Below, piece by piece: positions 9,843 through 20,300 of a stretch of 64,000 nucleotides of DNA. Location: contig NC_084494.1 in assembly GCF_030035675.1 (NCBI RefSeq), forward strand, positions 18,211,248-18,275,247. Direction: 5' to 3'. Position 1 is the first letter of the stretch. Each line of letters opens with the position of its first letter. The notes beneath the pieces were generated by a model that did no database searches, was not told the DNA's origin, and saw nothing but the letters and a program-made list of their open reading frames with translations. Made by a program: the position numbers and the translations under genes. The DNA comes from Rhineura floridana. Its lineage: Eukaryota; Chordata; Lepidosauria; Squamata; Rhineuridae.

Positions 9843-10849
9843 GCAGTGGTCTGACTTCATACAAAGAAGCTTCCCCTGTTCCTGACTCTACATGTCTTAT
9901 AGCTGCCTGCCTATAAGTATAATTTATTTTGACAGTCTTACTGCAGGAGCTGAACTCTTGCAAAAGAGCCCTTTAACCTAAAAGCTCAACTCTACCAAAG
10001 CTTATCTTTCGTACTTCCTAATTACCGTGCACAAACTTTTTCAGACTTTTAAAGATGCAATCCACCAGTAGCACACACGCAAAAAGCAAGCTTCTAAGGT
10101 CTCAAGAGCGAAAATTGTGTGTAGATAGTCTGTGGGCTAACACATGAATGTTCATGACAGCGGTATCAAGTAATGACTTTTGTGTCAACCAGCACCGATA
10201 AAATACTGCAGACGGAGCATTAATATATCACCTCAAATGCTGAGGTGAAAGGAGGGGCCCTTCTGTCTGGCCTGCTTATTGGTTCTCCAGGCTATGTGAG
10301 CAGTGTGATAAGTTACTAAATGTACTAGTAGGTTTGTAAGCCAAAGGGACACAAATCCATTTGCCTCGAGAAGAGTTTGCTTTTTTGTTGTGGTTGCACA
10401 AAGTTGGGATGGGTGAGTGCTGTTCTATTTTTGATAGCACTGGGACACTGTGAGGTTTTTAAAAGAAAAAAGCACAATGTCATGGTCTTAAATGAAGTCC
10501 TTCCTTGATCATTTAACTTTACCCAGGAGGAGCAGGCCTTTGGGTTTTGCAGAATCTCTCTTCCCCACGTCCATCTGATATGGTAATGGCACCCTTGCTC
10601 TTCAGCTGAGGCATTCCACTGGGTAATAGTGAGGGGTACATTTGTGACTGTGGTAACTGGTGCCCATTGAGATCGGTAGGGTGGAAAGTAGAGAGACCCA
10701 CAGTAGGCAGAGCTGCAGCCAGAACCAAGGAGAAGGAGAGCCAGCTAATTCTAGTCATGTCCCCATCCTCCTCCCTGCTGAGTACTACAAGGGGAACACA
10801 AAGCCTAGGGAGAAGCTAACAGACAATGCCACCCCCTGGAGTGGTTTTT
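9843..10849. other. Intergenic, nothing recognised
   Basis: Low-copy-looking sequence without splice-bounded open frames, SINE heads or inverted transposon ends. The minus-strand frame 10519-10758 begins with a hydrophobic stretch (S-F-S-L-V-L-A-A-A-L) but has no family signature and is probably chance. Confidence 0.5.
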
Positions 10850-11180
10850 ACTTATTGAGACAATTTATGTACCACTTAATTACAATGCTCTCAAGCTCAA
10901 CAAATGCAAGATAAAATCAGTTAAAAACTAACTGTAACATTTAAAAATGACTTAAAATGTCTGCTGGAATAAAAGTCTCAGTAGGGGTCAGAGGTTCAAC
11001 AGGGAGAGGGCCCGTCAGATCTCAGCTGGGAGGGAGTTTGACAAAATTGGGCCCACAATACTGAACACATGGCTTCTGGTGGATACAAAGTGTGTATGGC
11101 TGTAGGTAAGGAGGCAGACAGGTGAAGGCAAATTGTGGCTGGTGGTACAATGCCTCATTTGTCCTAATGGACTATCCTGA
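10850..11180 (-). mobile_element. Old L2-like LINE 3' fragment
   Basis: The order of features matches the other L2 3' ends in this window, read on the minus strand: a segment similar to the ORF2 C-terminus (complement of AAAGTCTCAGTAGGGGTCAG and CCACAATACTGAACACATGG), followed by an A/T-rich 3' UTR. It is well diverged and has no long frame. Confidence 0.45.
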
Positions 11181-11568
11181 TTTGTGAAATGGGCCTGATC
11201 AACAGTGCATAGCCAACTCCAGCTTTTGGGAGCCCCTCAGGCACCTAGAAAGGAGCCCTCATAATTGCCTCAGGGTGGAAGATGGAGACAGAGGGCCTTT
11301 GCACTGGTAGCGCATCAGTTGTGGAATGCCTTCCCCAGAGAGACTTGCCTGGTGCCTCCATTGTGGACTTTGACTGGGGGTCCTCAGGTAAAGACCTTTT
11401 TGTTGTGCTAGACCTTTTGGTCTTAAAAAAAATGTTTAGTGCTTTTTAGATCTTTTCATTATTGTTATTACCTGTCGCCTGGTTTTATTCTATTCTGGTT
11501 TTATTCTGCCACTGTTGTTTCTTTTCCTCTTTTTGGGCTTTACATGTATCTATTTGTATACTTTAAGG

Positions 11569-11706
11569 CAGCCTTTCCCAACTAGTGGGCCACCAGATGT
11601 TGTTGGACCACAACTCCCATCAGCCTCAGCCAGCATTGCCAATGGTCAGGAAAGATGGGAATTGTGGTCCAGCAACATCTGGTGGCCCACTAGTCGGGAA
11701 ACGCTG
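11569..11706. mobile_element. Foldback hAT mini-element with perfect 8-bp duplication
   Basis: The ends CAGCCTTTCCCAACTAGTGG and its near-complement CCACTAGTCGGGAAACGCTG enclose arms that pair through most of the 138 bp (ACAACTCCCATCAGCC with GATGGGAATTGTGG). CTTTAAGG occurs immediately on both sides (11561-11568 and 11707-11714), a perfect 8-bp target duplication. This is the best-defined copy of the family in the window. Confidence 0.9.
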
Positions 11707-11724
11707 CTTTAAGGCAAACTTCTG

Positions 11725-11840
11725 CTACCTGATGGTGCCCTTCAGATATGTTGGGCTGCAACTCCCGTAGTCCTTGACTGCTGGTCATGCTGGTGAGGCC
11801 TGATGGGAGCTGGAGTCCAAAAATCTGGAGAGTATCAGCT
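11725..11840. mobile_element. Degenerate hAT foldback copy
   Basis: It carries the family blocks GGGCTGCAACTCCCGTAG, GCTGGTCATGCTGG and CTGATGGGAGCTGGAGTCC in the usual order, but its ends are too worn to place exactly. Confidence 0.5.
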
Positions 11841-12149
11841 TGCAGGAAGCTGCTTTGTGTGTTTTTGTTTTTTACTGTAAACTGCTCTGATAATATTTTG
11901 TTACTGGATGTATGTAAATATTGTAAACAAACAGATAAACAAACAAAGAGATGAAAGACCTTTGGGCGCATGAACAAAGAGATTCACCTCAGACAGTCTC
12001 CTTTACCATCACAGAGGACTCTAGAAGCATTCTTATTTCGCTAGAGCTTCACAGAGAAACCTCATATGACATCTCTGACCTATCCGGGCCTTGTGCCAAG
12101 TGAGAATCTAGGTGGCAGCACTTGTGCTTGGCAAATAGTTTCCTTAATG

Positions 12150-12452
12150 CTGGGGTGGGGAACCTCCAGCCCAGAGGCTGAATGTGGCCCTCCAGGTCTC
12201 CTTTTTGGCCCTGAGAACTCTCCCCAAGCTACACCTTTCACTGGCCCTGCTTCACACCCTGAATGTTTTTGTGTGACTGGAACTCTGATAATACCTCTTG
12301 CTTGTCTGTATAGAGGAAAGATGTGTGTGTGTGTATGTGTGTGAACTAACCATTTGTTGCTCTACCCACTACTGCCTCTGGCCCTGCCTACAACTGACAG
12401 GTTGCCCAGAAGGTAATATGGCCCTTGGATTGAAAAAGATTCCCCATCCCTG
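12150..12452. mobile_element. Non-autonomous hAT element, 303 bp
   Basis: The left end CTGGGGTGGGGAACCTCCAG and the right end GATTCCCCATCCCTG are imperfect inverted repeats. The flanking octamers CCTTAATG (12142-12149) and CTTTAATG (12453-12460) match at 7 of 8. The body includes a TG-rich microsatellite around 12320-12345 and GCCCTCCAGGTCTCC. It encodes no transposase. Confidence 0.8.
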
Positions 12453-12460
12453 CTTTAATG

Positions 12461-14287
12461 GGTCAGCAGTAAGCTCTTCACCACTAGTGTCCGGTGTGGT
12501 GGAACAGAATCCCCCTCCTGACACTGGCGTTGCTACAACTGATCAAGAGGCCACCACCAAAAAGTCTCCATCCTTACCATCATTGTCTTCAGCTCTCTGT
12601 GGATAGAACTTTAAGGAGGGAATCCCACAAGTGGCTAGTGTGACGGGGCAGAGTCACCCTCTTGACACTGGTGTCACTACAATTGACCTGAACGGGGATG
12701 GGGCAGAGTGGCAGGGATGCATGGATGCACTGGAAGGAGCATCAGATTGGCCCTCCTGTCCACACCGCTCCTGCACCAGAGCCAAACTGATAACCTTCAA
12801 AGACACCAGCTTTGGGAGGGTGGCTCTGCAGTTCTGCCCCATAACACTGGCTGCTACCACCCTTGATTTTGCCAACTGCTGATGTCAGCCATGGGCCAAG
12901 AGATAGTTTGTTGTAGCTGGGATGGGAGATCGACTATGCTAGGTCCTGAAGCTTATTTGGGTGGTCTTGGCTGAATCTCCCCCCATTGTGAATACACAAG
13001 ATAACAGTAGTAAATCTCCTCCACTTCCGTGGTGATTAGCTCAACAAGGGCAGCCTTGTCCCCTGTTGACAGCTACTGTTTGCACGCATTAACAAGATTC
13101 CTGCTGACAGAGACATTACGTGCTGGATGTCTCCAATGGCCAGGGGTCCACATGATCCCTCTGATCAGCACGTGACTCCCATCATCATTAGTCTGCAAAT
13201 GCACTCAATGGATGGCTAACCATGCATTGAGCAATAAGGCCTCTTTGCAAAGTGGGATTTCAAAGGCAGCAGAAATGATCACGTTGTGTGCAAATTGCTG
13301 TTTGTGCCTGCAGATTTTTAATACGTGGGGAACCTTGCATCACGATGACTACATAAGGCTAATATCTCTTCATAAACAAAAAGGGAATGTGTAGGCGAGG
13401 ATAACAGCTTGACACATCAGATAAACACCCCAATGCTGTTTTGTTTGTTTTATTTTTGTATATTGACATTTTAATCCTGTCCTTCCTCCAAGGGTGATGC
13501 ATACGCCACTTCTCCTTCTGCTGATTTTATCTTTACAACAATCCTGTGAGGTTGGTTATGGTGAGAGAGAGGGTGCTTCCAGATGGGGCATTAATACTGC
13601 ATCAGATCTAAATGATCCGATGTTGCAAACAGCTTGTTGTCAAAAGGTGTTTGCTTTTCAGAACAAGCACCTGCTGGATTTTCTGCATAAAGGGTAAATC
13701 CTGACTGAATGGGTAAGAAGAAAATTACAGGTTGGCATTTTGTTGCTGATGACAGTAAGATGCTGCAAAGAAAAACGTTGCACCCATGGGCAGCACTGAT
13801 TTCCCAATAAAAACCTATCTGTCTATTGTGAAACATGTTTTTATTATTATTTGTATACTGTGTCTTTTTATGTTATTATTATTATTACTTAATAATTTGG
13901 GTTAAAATTGCAAATTTTAAAAAATCCATCTAGAGCTTCATGGCTAAGTGAGGCTTTGCACCTGGATCATAATCTGAAATGTTGACCGTTACAATACAGT
14001 AGGTTCATTTTTTGTTCAGGAGTAAAAGGTCACCAGTTTTTTCTTCAGCTGTGCCTGCTTCTGGCTTCTGAGTTGGCAAAAAGAAAGAAAGAAATGCCTT
14101 GGGATTAATTTCCAGGAAAGAATATGGTGGGGTGGGAATACTGAAAGGGTTAAGCAATCCTCCCACTTGCTGGTTTCTCCCTGCAACTGCCTCACTGCCC
14201 TGTCCTTTGCATGTTTTCTTCATAAAGTATAGTTCTGTCCACAGGCTTCTGGATGCTGTCAATGTGCAGGGCAACAGGCTCTGTGTG
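12461..14287. other. Intergenic; two related blocks and otherwise unassigned
   Basis: Two blocks of about 40 bp at 12508 and 12650 share CCTYYTGACACTGGYGT and CTACAAYTGA, so they belong to one repeat family. A CORE-SINE remnant lies at 13465-13575. A/T-rich low-complexity sequence fills 13835-13925. No gene is visible. The minus-strand frame 14005-14274 lacks any signature. Confidence 0.5.
13465..13575 (-). repeat. CORE-SINE 3' half, degraded
   Basis: On the minus strand it reads CCTCACAGGATTGTTGTAAA followed by a GGAAGGACAGGATTAAAA-like end, the core and 3' body of the CORE-SINE family. The tRNA head is missing. Confidence 0.5.
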
Positions 14288-14295
14288 CTTTAAAG

Positions 14296-14421
14296 CAGGT
14301 GTGGGGAAACCTTTGGCCCTCCAGATGTTGCTGAACTACAACTCTCATTGGCCTTGCTTGCTGGGGCTGGTGAGAGTTGTAGTTCAGCAGCATCTGTGGG
14401 GCCAAAGTTTCCCCACCCTTG
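14296..14421. mobile_element. Foldback hAT mini-element
   Basis: CAGGTGTGGGGAAACCTTTG and CAAAGTTTCCCCACCCTTG form inverted ends. The inner arms GAACTACAACTCTCA and TGAGAGTTGTAGTTC are exact complements. The octamers CTTTAAAG (14288-14295) and CATTAAAG (14422-14429) match at 7 of 8. At 126 bp it is a minimal hairpin-forming copy. Confidence 0.85.
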
Positions 14422-14829
14422 CATTAAAGAGTAAAATATGTGGCAGCAGTGGCTTAATGCCGACTTCATCAAGTACCAGAGTCAGTATACATGTAAATTC
14501 AAGTTGTGCGAGTGCATGTCTAGATATCATCCATGGGTATAGAAAAAAAGTTGCAATTGCCATGCAGTTGGCTTACCTTGTATACATGTGGGCTTTGCAT
14601 GCAATAGTTGATGTTTGTTTTTATTGTCTTTTAAAGTTTTTATTGTATGGCGGTGGTGGTTTTTAACTTGTAAACCGCTTTGATGTTTTTAACAAGATAG
14701 CGGTATACAAATATATTTATAGATAAATAAAATAAATACCACAGACTCTAGGCTTTTCGGTCCACCTGTTTACACCCACCATCACCACCACCCTTCTATG
14801 TATATATGTCTATAGGAACCTGCCAATAG

Positions 14830-15080
14830 AAAATAAGAACAGCCTTGCTGGATCAGGCCAAAGCCTATCTAGTCCAGCATTCTGCTTTCACAATGGCCAA
14901 GCAGATGCCTATGGGAAGCCTGCAAGCAAAGCATGCGTACAAGAGCAGTCTCCCCACTTGTGATTCCCAGCAATTGGAAAATAGTACTTAATCCATCTCG
15001 TGAAATAGACTCCGCTTCATGAAAAGGCTTTCCTCCCAATTCCCCCCTGCTCCTGTTAATCTTTAAAGGTGCCAAAAGAC
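14830..15080 (-). mobile_element. CR1 LINE 3' UTR fragment
   Basis: The minus strand of this segment carries the CR1 3' UTR blocks GGATGCTGGACTAGA-like (here the complement of CTAGTCCAGCATTCTG) and CTTGCTGGATCAGGCC in complement, with the terminal TTCTTATTTTC remnant. It is oriented opposite to the CR1 at 6859. Confidence 0.7.
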
Positions 15081-15590
15081 TTTTAAATATATATATATTC
15101 TTTGTTCAGCAGCCAGTACAGATCTGATTTCTAGAGCATTCTCTAGTTCTCAACTCTGTGGATTGGGATGAGCTGGCGAATGTACCTGAAAAACCCAAAA
15201 CTGTTCATGTAATTGGAAGGATGCAGCACAACACCGCTTCGCTGTGAGTGCAGAGCATACTGGCTCAACCACAGAACTGAGGCCTGCAGTCGTCATCCAC
15301 ACAGTCATGTCAGCCTTGCTGCTAGTACCAACTTGTACTAGCCAGCTGCAGCAAGAATGCCTCTTGTTTTGTTACATGCGAGGGAGCTCAAGGCCTCCTT
15401 AGCAACTTGCTTTCGTTGCCTCCCTGTTGCCTGTGATGATAACGGCTCTGAATGAAGGACTGTTTGCTGAGATTTTATCTCCAGTAGGTTACTCATCAGT
15501 CTTTGGGGAGACTCCCTGGCAGATCAAGAAACAGGTGTGTGAGGAAACTGAGGACAGGGAGTGATGGACGGGATAAGCTGAGCTTTGCTA
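15081..15590. other. Intergenic, nothing recognised
   Basis: No coding signature and no transposon ends. Part of the 15490-15600 stretch may belong to the larger repeat that carries the SINE at 15637. Confidence 0.45.
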
Positions 15591-15636
15591 GACTGTTACT
15601 TATTAACGGTGGCATGGAGTGTTGAAAATCCTTGTA

Positions 15637-15815
15637 AGGGACATAGCTTGGGGGAAGAGCACATGCTTTGCATGTGCAAGGTCTTGGTTTAAATCCCTGG
15701 AATCTCCAGGTAGGGCTGGGAACGATCCCTGTTTGAAATCCTAGAGATATGCTGCCAGTCCTCATGAACTGGACTAGATATGGCTTGAGCATAAGGCAGC
15801 TTCCTGTATTTCCGT
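15637..15815 (+). repeat. tRNA-Ala-like SINE
   Basis: It has a head-like AGGGACATAGCTTGGGGGAA, the GCACATGCTTTGCATG block, a B-box-like GGTTTAAATCCCTGG, then CATCTCC-like and CTGGACTAGATATGGC, and the tail CAGCTTCCTGTATTTCC. The 45 bases before the head match those before the inner SINE at 5396, pointing to a larger shared repeat. Confidence 0.75.
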
Positions 15816-15968
15816 AATGCACAAGTTGTCTGTGCACTTTGATGGTTGTTTGCCTTCATTCAGGGCATGGGCACATATTAGCACTTTGGAGAAAGTCTAG
15901 AACTATGGAAACCAGAATCCAGAAAAGGGACAATATTTCATACAGTTTTGGGTACTCTTTCCCTCTGT

Positions 15969-16772
15969 CAGTGGTGAGGAACCTCCACAGAAGACCACCA
16001 CCTTCCCTACACACTTTCTTGGGAGTTAAGATTGGCAGAGGGGGGCCCTCTTGGTAGTTCCACTGCCCACAGAAGCTCAGCTGGTGGTGGTGGCCCAGAA
16101 GAGGGCATTATCTGTGGCAGCCCCTAAGGAACTCCCTCCCTGCAGAGACGCACCTGGCACCTGCACTATATAGTTTTGCCGTATGCTGAAGACACACCTC
16201 TTTGCCCTGGCCTTTGATACTTGAGATGTATATTTCTAGGAACTATTCCATCCTTGTGATTTGTTTTAAACTGTTTTTAATGTTGTATTATAAATTGTTG
16301 TGATCCACCTTTGGGGTAAAGGGCGGGTGATAAAGCAAATGATAATATAATTTAGGCCTATCAGGCCTCCCCATTTGGCCTGTGAGGTCCTCTCAGCCAG
16401 GCCAGACCCACCTGTATATCACCTGTCATGTGATGTCAGGAGCAGGACAGGTAAATCCATGTCAAACCCAAATTCAAAAAAGAAGAATCAGGAGGGAAAG
16501 CCAAGGCTTCAGTTCAGTGTTTTTTGTATTTGACACCTTTTTCTCTTGTCCTCCCAATTGTACCTTCAGGGCCCCAGTTTACATTTGGCCCCATTTAAAT
16601 TTGGCGCAGAATGTAAGCCCCACTGCTGTGGGGCAGAATCAGTTCTGCCTGACCTCATAGGAGATCAGGAGATTGATGGGTGGGCGACCCTGCCTGCCTG
16701 TGAATTCTGGCCCGTGGATGCTTGGCCACTGTTTAATCCGCCCTGCCAGAGGAAAGTGGTTCTGCACCCCTG
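15969..16772. mobile_element. hAT element, 804 bp, with an L2 fragment inside
   Basis: The left end CAGTGGTGAGGAACCTCC and the right end GTTCTGCACCCCTG are worn inverted repeats. The flanking octamers CCCTCTGT (15961-15968) and CCCTATAT (16773-16780) match at 6 of 8. From 16353 the body reads TTTGGCCTGTGAGG, then CACCTGTCATGTGATGTCAG, related to the hAT body at 5195-5715. About 16000-16352 is an L2-like insertion. Confidence 0.55.
16000..16352 (+). mobile_element. L2-like LINE 3' fragment inside hAT
   Basis: GGCCCAGAAGAGGGCATT and AACTCCCTCCCTGCAGAG are the usual L2 C-terminal codons (A-L-S-V-A-A-P, then N-S-L-P). AAGACACACCTCTTTG, a T-rich 3' UTR and GGGCGGGTGATAAAGC follow. It splits the hAT element that encloses it. 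Confidence 0.65.
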
Positions 16773-16780
16773 CCCTATAT

Positions 16781-17606
16781 GACAGAACAGTTCCTTCTGT
16801 TTGTCATGGGGTTGCCAACTTGTTGTTACTGACAGGGGTTCTGTGCCTTGAACAGTCAGATGACAAGCCCAGAAATGAGAAGTTCTGTTAATCACTGCAG
16901 ATATTGGCGGCCCTCCACCATTTCAAGGATGAAATCAGAGGTTCTCTCATGCCCATCCCACTGTCATGACCTCTTAATCCAGCAGCAATCCAGACACAGG
17001 GGATGCAGCAGCAGCAGCTAAGGAACCAGACCAAGCGCAGGGCTCCGAGGTGAATGCTGCAGGCCAAGGCACCTGAGGCTGTTGGTCAGGAACCCCCAGA
17101 AAAACCTCCTGGACCAACAGTGCTTTTAGGGCCAGAGCTCAAGCCCTCATGGGTGCCTTTCCCTAAGCCACAGGAATTAGATGAGCAAGTATACCAGGAA
17201 GGAGGCTATGGAGCGGATGAAGAGTGCCCATCTTTAGGCCAGAGGGTTCTTCACAAGGGGGTGGAGGTTGGAAGAGGTCGTCTGCAGAAAAGTTTAAAAG
17301 GCCTCAGTCGTCCAAAATTTCCTTGGATCAAGTTGCTCACTTGGAGCTCTCTGTGGTCCTGCAACTTTGGATCAGCCTTGCCTCTCCCTTGGCCCATTTC
17401 TCCATGGGATCTGGTGTCAGACCAGAACACAACATCCACCACAAGTTACACACTGTTATGGGCTCAACTCTGTGCTGCGTTCTGTATTCATTTACACTTT
17501 TATAGGCTGCCCTGCTCTGTTCAAAGCCAAAGGGGTTTGTGTGTTTTTGGATGAAGCATTTATATACTACCTTTTAGGTCTACAATTTCCCAGAGCACTT
17601 TACAAA
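16781..17606. other. Unclassified segment with a proline-rich open frame
   Basis: An open frame at 17054-17554 gives a proline- and glutamate-rich N-terminal half (P-E-A-V-G-Q-E-P-P-E-K-P-P-G-P). It then loses coding character and has no ATG context, splice sites or recognisable domain. The style resembles linker regions of retroelement proteins, but no diagnostic motif is present, so I leave it unassigned. A degraded LINE-like block precedes the next L2 at about 17560. Confidence 0.35.
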
Positions 17607-18295
17607 GTGTTATTTATTTATTTATTTAGTTGCATTTCTAAACCGCCCTATAGCTAGCAGCTCCCAGGGCGGTGTACAACATGATAAAACCACAATATTT
17701 AAAATACAGCAAGTGTGTATTGCGCAGACAATATAAACATTATATAAACAAAGTAAAAGAAAACTAAAAAAAATAAGATTAAAAGCTTAAAATACTTTAA
17801 AATGCCTGGGTGAAGAGGTGGGTTTTTACCTGGCGCCGGAAAGATGACAGAGAAGGCGCCAGGCGTATCTCATCTGGGAGGGCATTCCATAATTCGTGGG
17901 CCACCACCGAAAAGGCCCTAGATCTTGTTACTGTTCTCCGGGCCTCTGTATGGGTTGGGACCCGGAGAAGGGCCTTAGACGTCGAGCGAAGTGAACGGGT
18001 AGGAACATAGCGGGAGAGGCGTTCCATCAGATATTGCGGTCCAGTGCCGTTAAGGGCTTTATAGGTAAGGACCAACACTTTGAATCTGGCCCGGAAACAT
18101 ATTGGAAGCCAGTGCAGTTAGGCCAGAATAGGTGTTATGTGGTCGAATTTCTTCGTCCCAGTAAGAACTCTGGCCGCAGCATTCTGCACTAGCTGAAGTT
18201 TCCGAATCATAACCCTACGTAGAGAGCATTACAGTAATCCAATCTAGAGGTTACCAGAGCGTGAATAACTGAGGCTAGGTTCTCCCTGTCCCTGT
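17607..18295 (-). mobile_element. L2-clade LINE, 3' 0.7 kb
   Basis: A minus-strand frame (18078-17797) reads L-V-L-T-Y-K-A-L-N-G, L-S-R-Y-V-P-T-R, S-R-A-F-S-V-V-A and F-R-R-Q-V-K-T-H-L-F, the C-terminus of L2 ORF2. The 3' UTR follows with GGGCGGTTTAGAAATGC and an ATAAATAAATAAATAA tail at 17607-17625. It is a close relative of the elements at 6155 and 44486 but a distinct subfamily (its 3' UTR differs). Confidence 0.85.
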
Positions 18296-18439
18296 TAGTG
18301 TATGGGGAGGGGGAATAAAGTATTTAATAAAGTTTTGTACAACACAACAGGATGATTGCAACAAACTGAACTGTACTGAAGAGCGGGACATGATAGAGGC
18401 GTATAAAATGGTGTGGAGAAAGTAGATGGAGAGACACTT

Positions 18440-18832
18440 TTATTTATTATTTTATATATTATTACATTTATATCCCACCTTTCCACCAAGGAGCTCCAGG
18501 TGGCATACATGGTTCTCCTCCCTCTCCATTTTATCCTCACAACATGGCTGCAAGGTAGGTTAGGCTGAGAGACTGTGACTGGCCCAACATCAACATTACC
18601 CAGCAAGCTTCATGGCTGAGTGGTGATTTGAACCGTGATCTCCCCGCTCCTAGTCCAACACTCTAACTCAGCCTTTCCCAACCGGTGTGCCTCCAGATGT
18701 TGTTGGACCACAACTCCCATCAGCCTCAGGCAGCATTGCCAATGGCTGAGGCTAATGGGAGTTGTGGTCCAACTACATCTGGAGGCACACCGGTTGGGAA
18801 AGGCTGCTACTGCTACACCACACTGGCTCTCA
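18440..18832 (-). repeat. CORE-SINE, nearly full length, split by hAT
   Basis: Minus strand: the tRNA-like head GAGAGCCAGTGTGGTGTAGC, GAGTGTTGGACTAGGA, the B-box-like GGTTCAAATCAC, the core CAGTCACAGTCTCTCAGCC, and the 3' body AGGATAAAATGGAGAG with GGTGGGATATAAATG and an A/T-rich tail. A 138-bp hAT foldback (18669-18806) lies within the head, replacing the sequence between CTCTAAC and CTACACCACAC. Confidence 0.85.
18669..18806. mobile_element. Foldback hAT mini-element inside CORE-SINE
   Basis: CAGCCTTTCCCAACCGGTGT and ACACCGGTTGGGAAAGGCTG are perfect inverted complements, and the arms continue with GCCTCCAGATGT paired to ACATCTGGAGGC. Flanking octamers are CTCTAACT and CTACTGCT, a weak match. 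It is the same subfamily as 11569-11706, and the intact ends suggest a fairly recent insertion. Confidence 0.85.
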
Positions 18833-18859
18833 CAATACTAGAACCTGAGGGTCATCCCA

Positions 18860-20300
18860 TGAAGCTGGATGCAGGAGATTTCAGGACAGAAAAAAAGGAA
18901 GTCCTTTTCCACACAGCACAATTAAAGATGGAATCTGTTGCCACGGGATATAGTGATTGCCACCAAACTGGGTGACTTTAAAAAAAGGGGTTAGGCAACT
19001 TTATGGAGAGTAAAAGACTATATCAATGGCTACTAGCCATGATGGTTGTATACAGAGCTTGGAAGATTACTTTTAAAAGGTAATAAATTACTGTTACAGT
19101 TACATGGCCCAAAAAGAGTAGTAATTATTGTTACAATCACAATTGCTCTGAAAGTAACTGATTACTTTACTTTTCCTCCAAAGTAATCACTACAATTACA
19201 TTTCAGTTACTTTTAAAAAAGCCTACAAGGTGCTGGCCTTTGGCTGCTGCCTAAAACAACATTAAAAATAAACAAACACATACAGAGGTAGTAGAATAAT
19301 TATTTTTATTCATAAGATAGCAACGGTGGTCTCTCCACTGGTAAGGGTGGTGGGGAGGGAGGCTGAGGCCACTATGCAGATCTTTGCACGTCAAACCAAG
19401 TGCGACCCCCCCCCCACTCAGCCAGCCAGCATAATCTCTCTCACTTAACCACCTCCCAGACCCTGCTCTGCCACCAACTAAAGGACACTCACTCAAGCAA
19501 ACATTTTTCCCTGAGATGCAAAAAAGTTAAAATACTGCAAATGCAACCCAGTAGCCAGAGGGGGTGGTCCAGGAGGCCACTTTGTGAGCCATGTGCAAAC
19601 ACAGTATTCACACACACACACATGTTGTCATCTTTCACCTCCATAGTTCTTTATCTCCATTCTGCTGCTGCCTCCTTCTCCTCCTTTATCCATGTCCTTG
19701 ACCTCCAGATCCTTTTACCCTCTACTCCATTCTTCACCACCACTATCTGTTTTTTTAAAATAATTGTTTTCTCCACTCCACCCCATCTCACTCTCTGCCT
19801 CCTCCCTCGTCGCCTCCTACCCATCCACAGAGCATGAGGAAAGAGCAACACTGCACAGACGCCCAGTTTGAGGCACATGATTTTCATCTACAAATCAGAG
19901 GAGCAGAAGACTTCCCCTGCTCCCCCCCAAGTAATGCCCAAAAGTAACCCTGGAAATGTTACAATTACTCCACAAAAGTAGTAAAATTACTCCTAGTTCT
20001 ATTACAATCAAAATGTAAAGGAATTACCCACTCGTTACTCAAAAAAGTAATGAATTACAAGTAATTCGTTACATGTAACTAGTTACTTCCAAGCTCTGGT
20101 TGTATATTACCTCCAGTGTCAAAGATGGCATGCCTCTGAATGCCAGTTACTGGAGAGCACAAGTGGGAAGAGTCCTTTTGTGCTCACGTCCTGCTTGAGG
20201 GCTTCCCACTGGCGTCTGGCTGGCCATTGTGAGAACAGGATGCTGGACTAGATGGGCCTTTGGCCTGGTCCAGCAAGGCTCTTATGCACATATGTTACCC
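18860..20300 (+). mobile_element. CR1 LINE 3' fragment, split by a 1-kb hAT element
   Basis: The left part has G-D-F-R-T-E-K-K-E-V-L-F-H-T and ends in CTACTAGCCATGATG. The right part resumes with AAGATGGCATGCCTCTGAAT, then GAACAGGATGCTGGACTAGA and the tail GGCTCTTATGCACATATG. The two join cleanly if the hAT element at 19053-20098 and one copy of its duplication are removed. Confidence 0.85.
19053..20098. mobile_element. Non-autonomous hAT element, 1,046 bp, perfect 8-bp duplication
   Basis: CAGAGCTTGGAAG at the left end and CTTCCAAGCTCTG at the right end are perfect 13-bp inverted repeats. GTTGTATA flanks the element on both sides (19045-19052 and 20099-20106). The subterminal sequence is rich in GTAAT/ATTAC and GTTAC/GTAAC motifs in both orientations, typical of hAT transposase binding regions. 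No open frame resembles a transposase, and the interior is mostly unrecognised with CA repeats at about 19605-19622. It is non-autonomous, and its exact ends indicate a young insertion. Confidence 0.9.

Larger units (their letters stand above)
11270..11945 (+). mobile_element. Old L2-like LINE 3' fragment, interrupted by hAT elements
   Basis: GTTGTGGAATGCCTTCCCC and AAAGACCTTTTTGTT are the typical end of L2 ORF2 (W-N-A-L-P, then K-T-F-L-F). A T-rich 3' UTR follows, ending near TACTGTAAACTGCTCTGATA. A 138-bp hAT element with a perfect target duplication (11569-11706) and a more decayed hAT copy (about 11725-11840) lie inside it. Confidence 0.6.

Noticed and set aside
16966-17460. Possible solo LTR beginning TGTCATGACC
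   Set aside because: No matching terminal CA boundary, poly(A) signal or flanking duplication could be fixed, so I do not claim it.
17054-17554. 166-residue open frame with a proline-rich start
   Set aside because: No recognised domain, coding character fades in its second half, and no promoter, splice or poly(A) context. I leave it as unclassified sequence.
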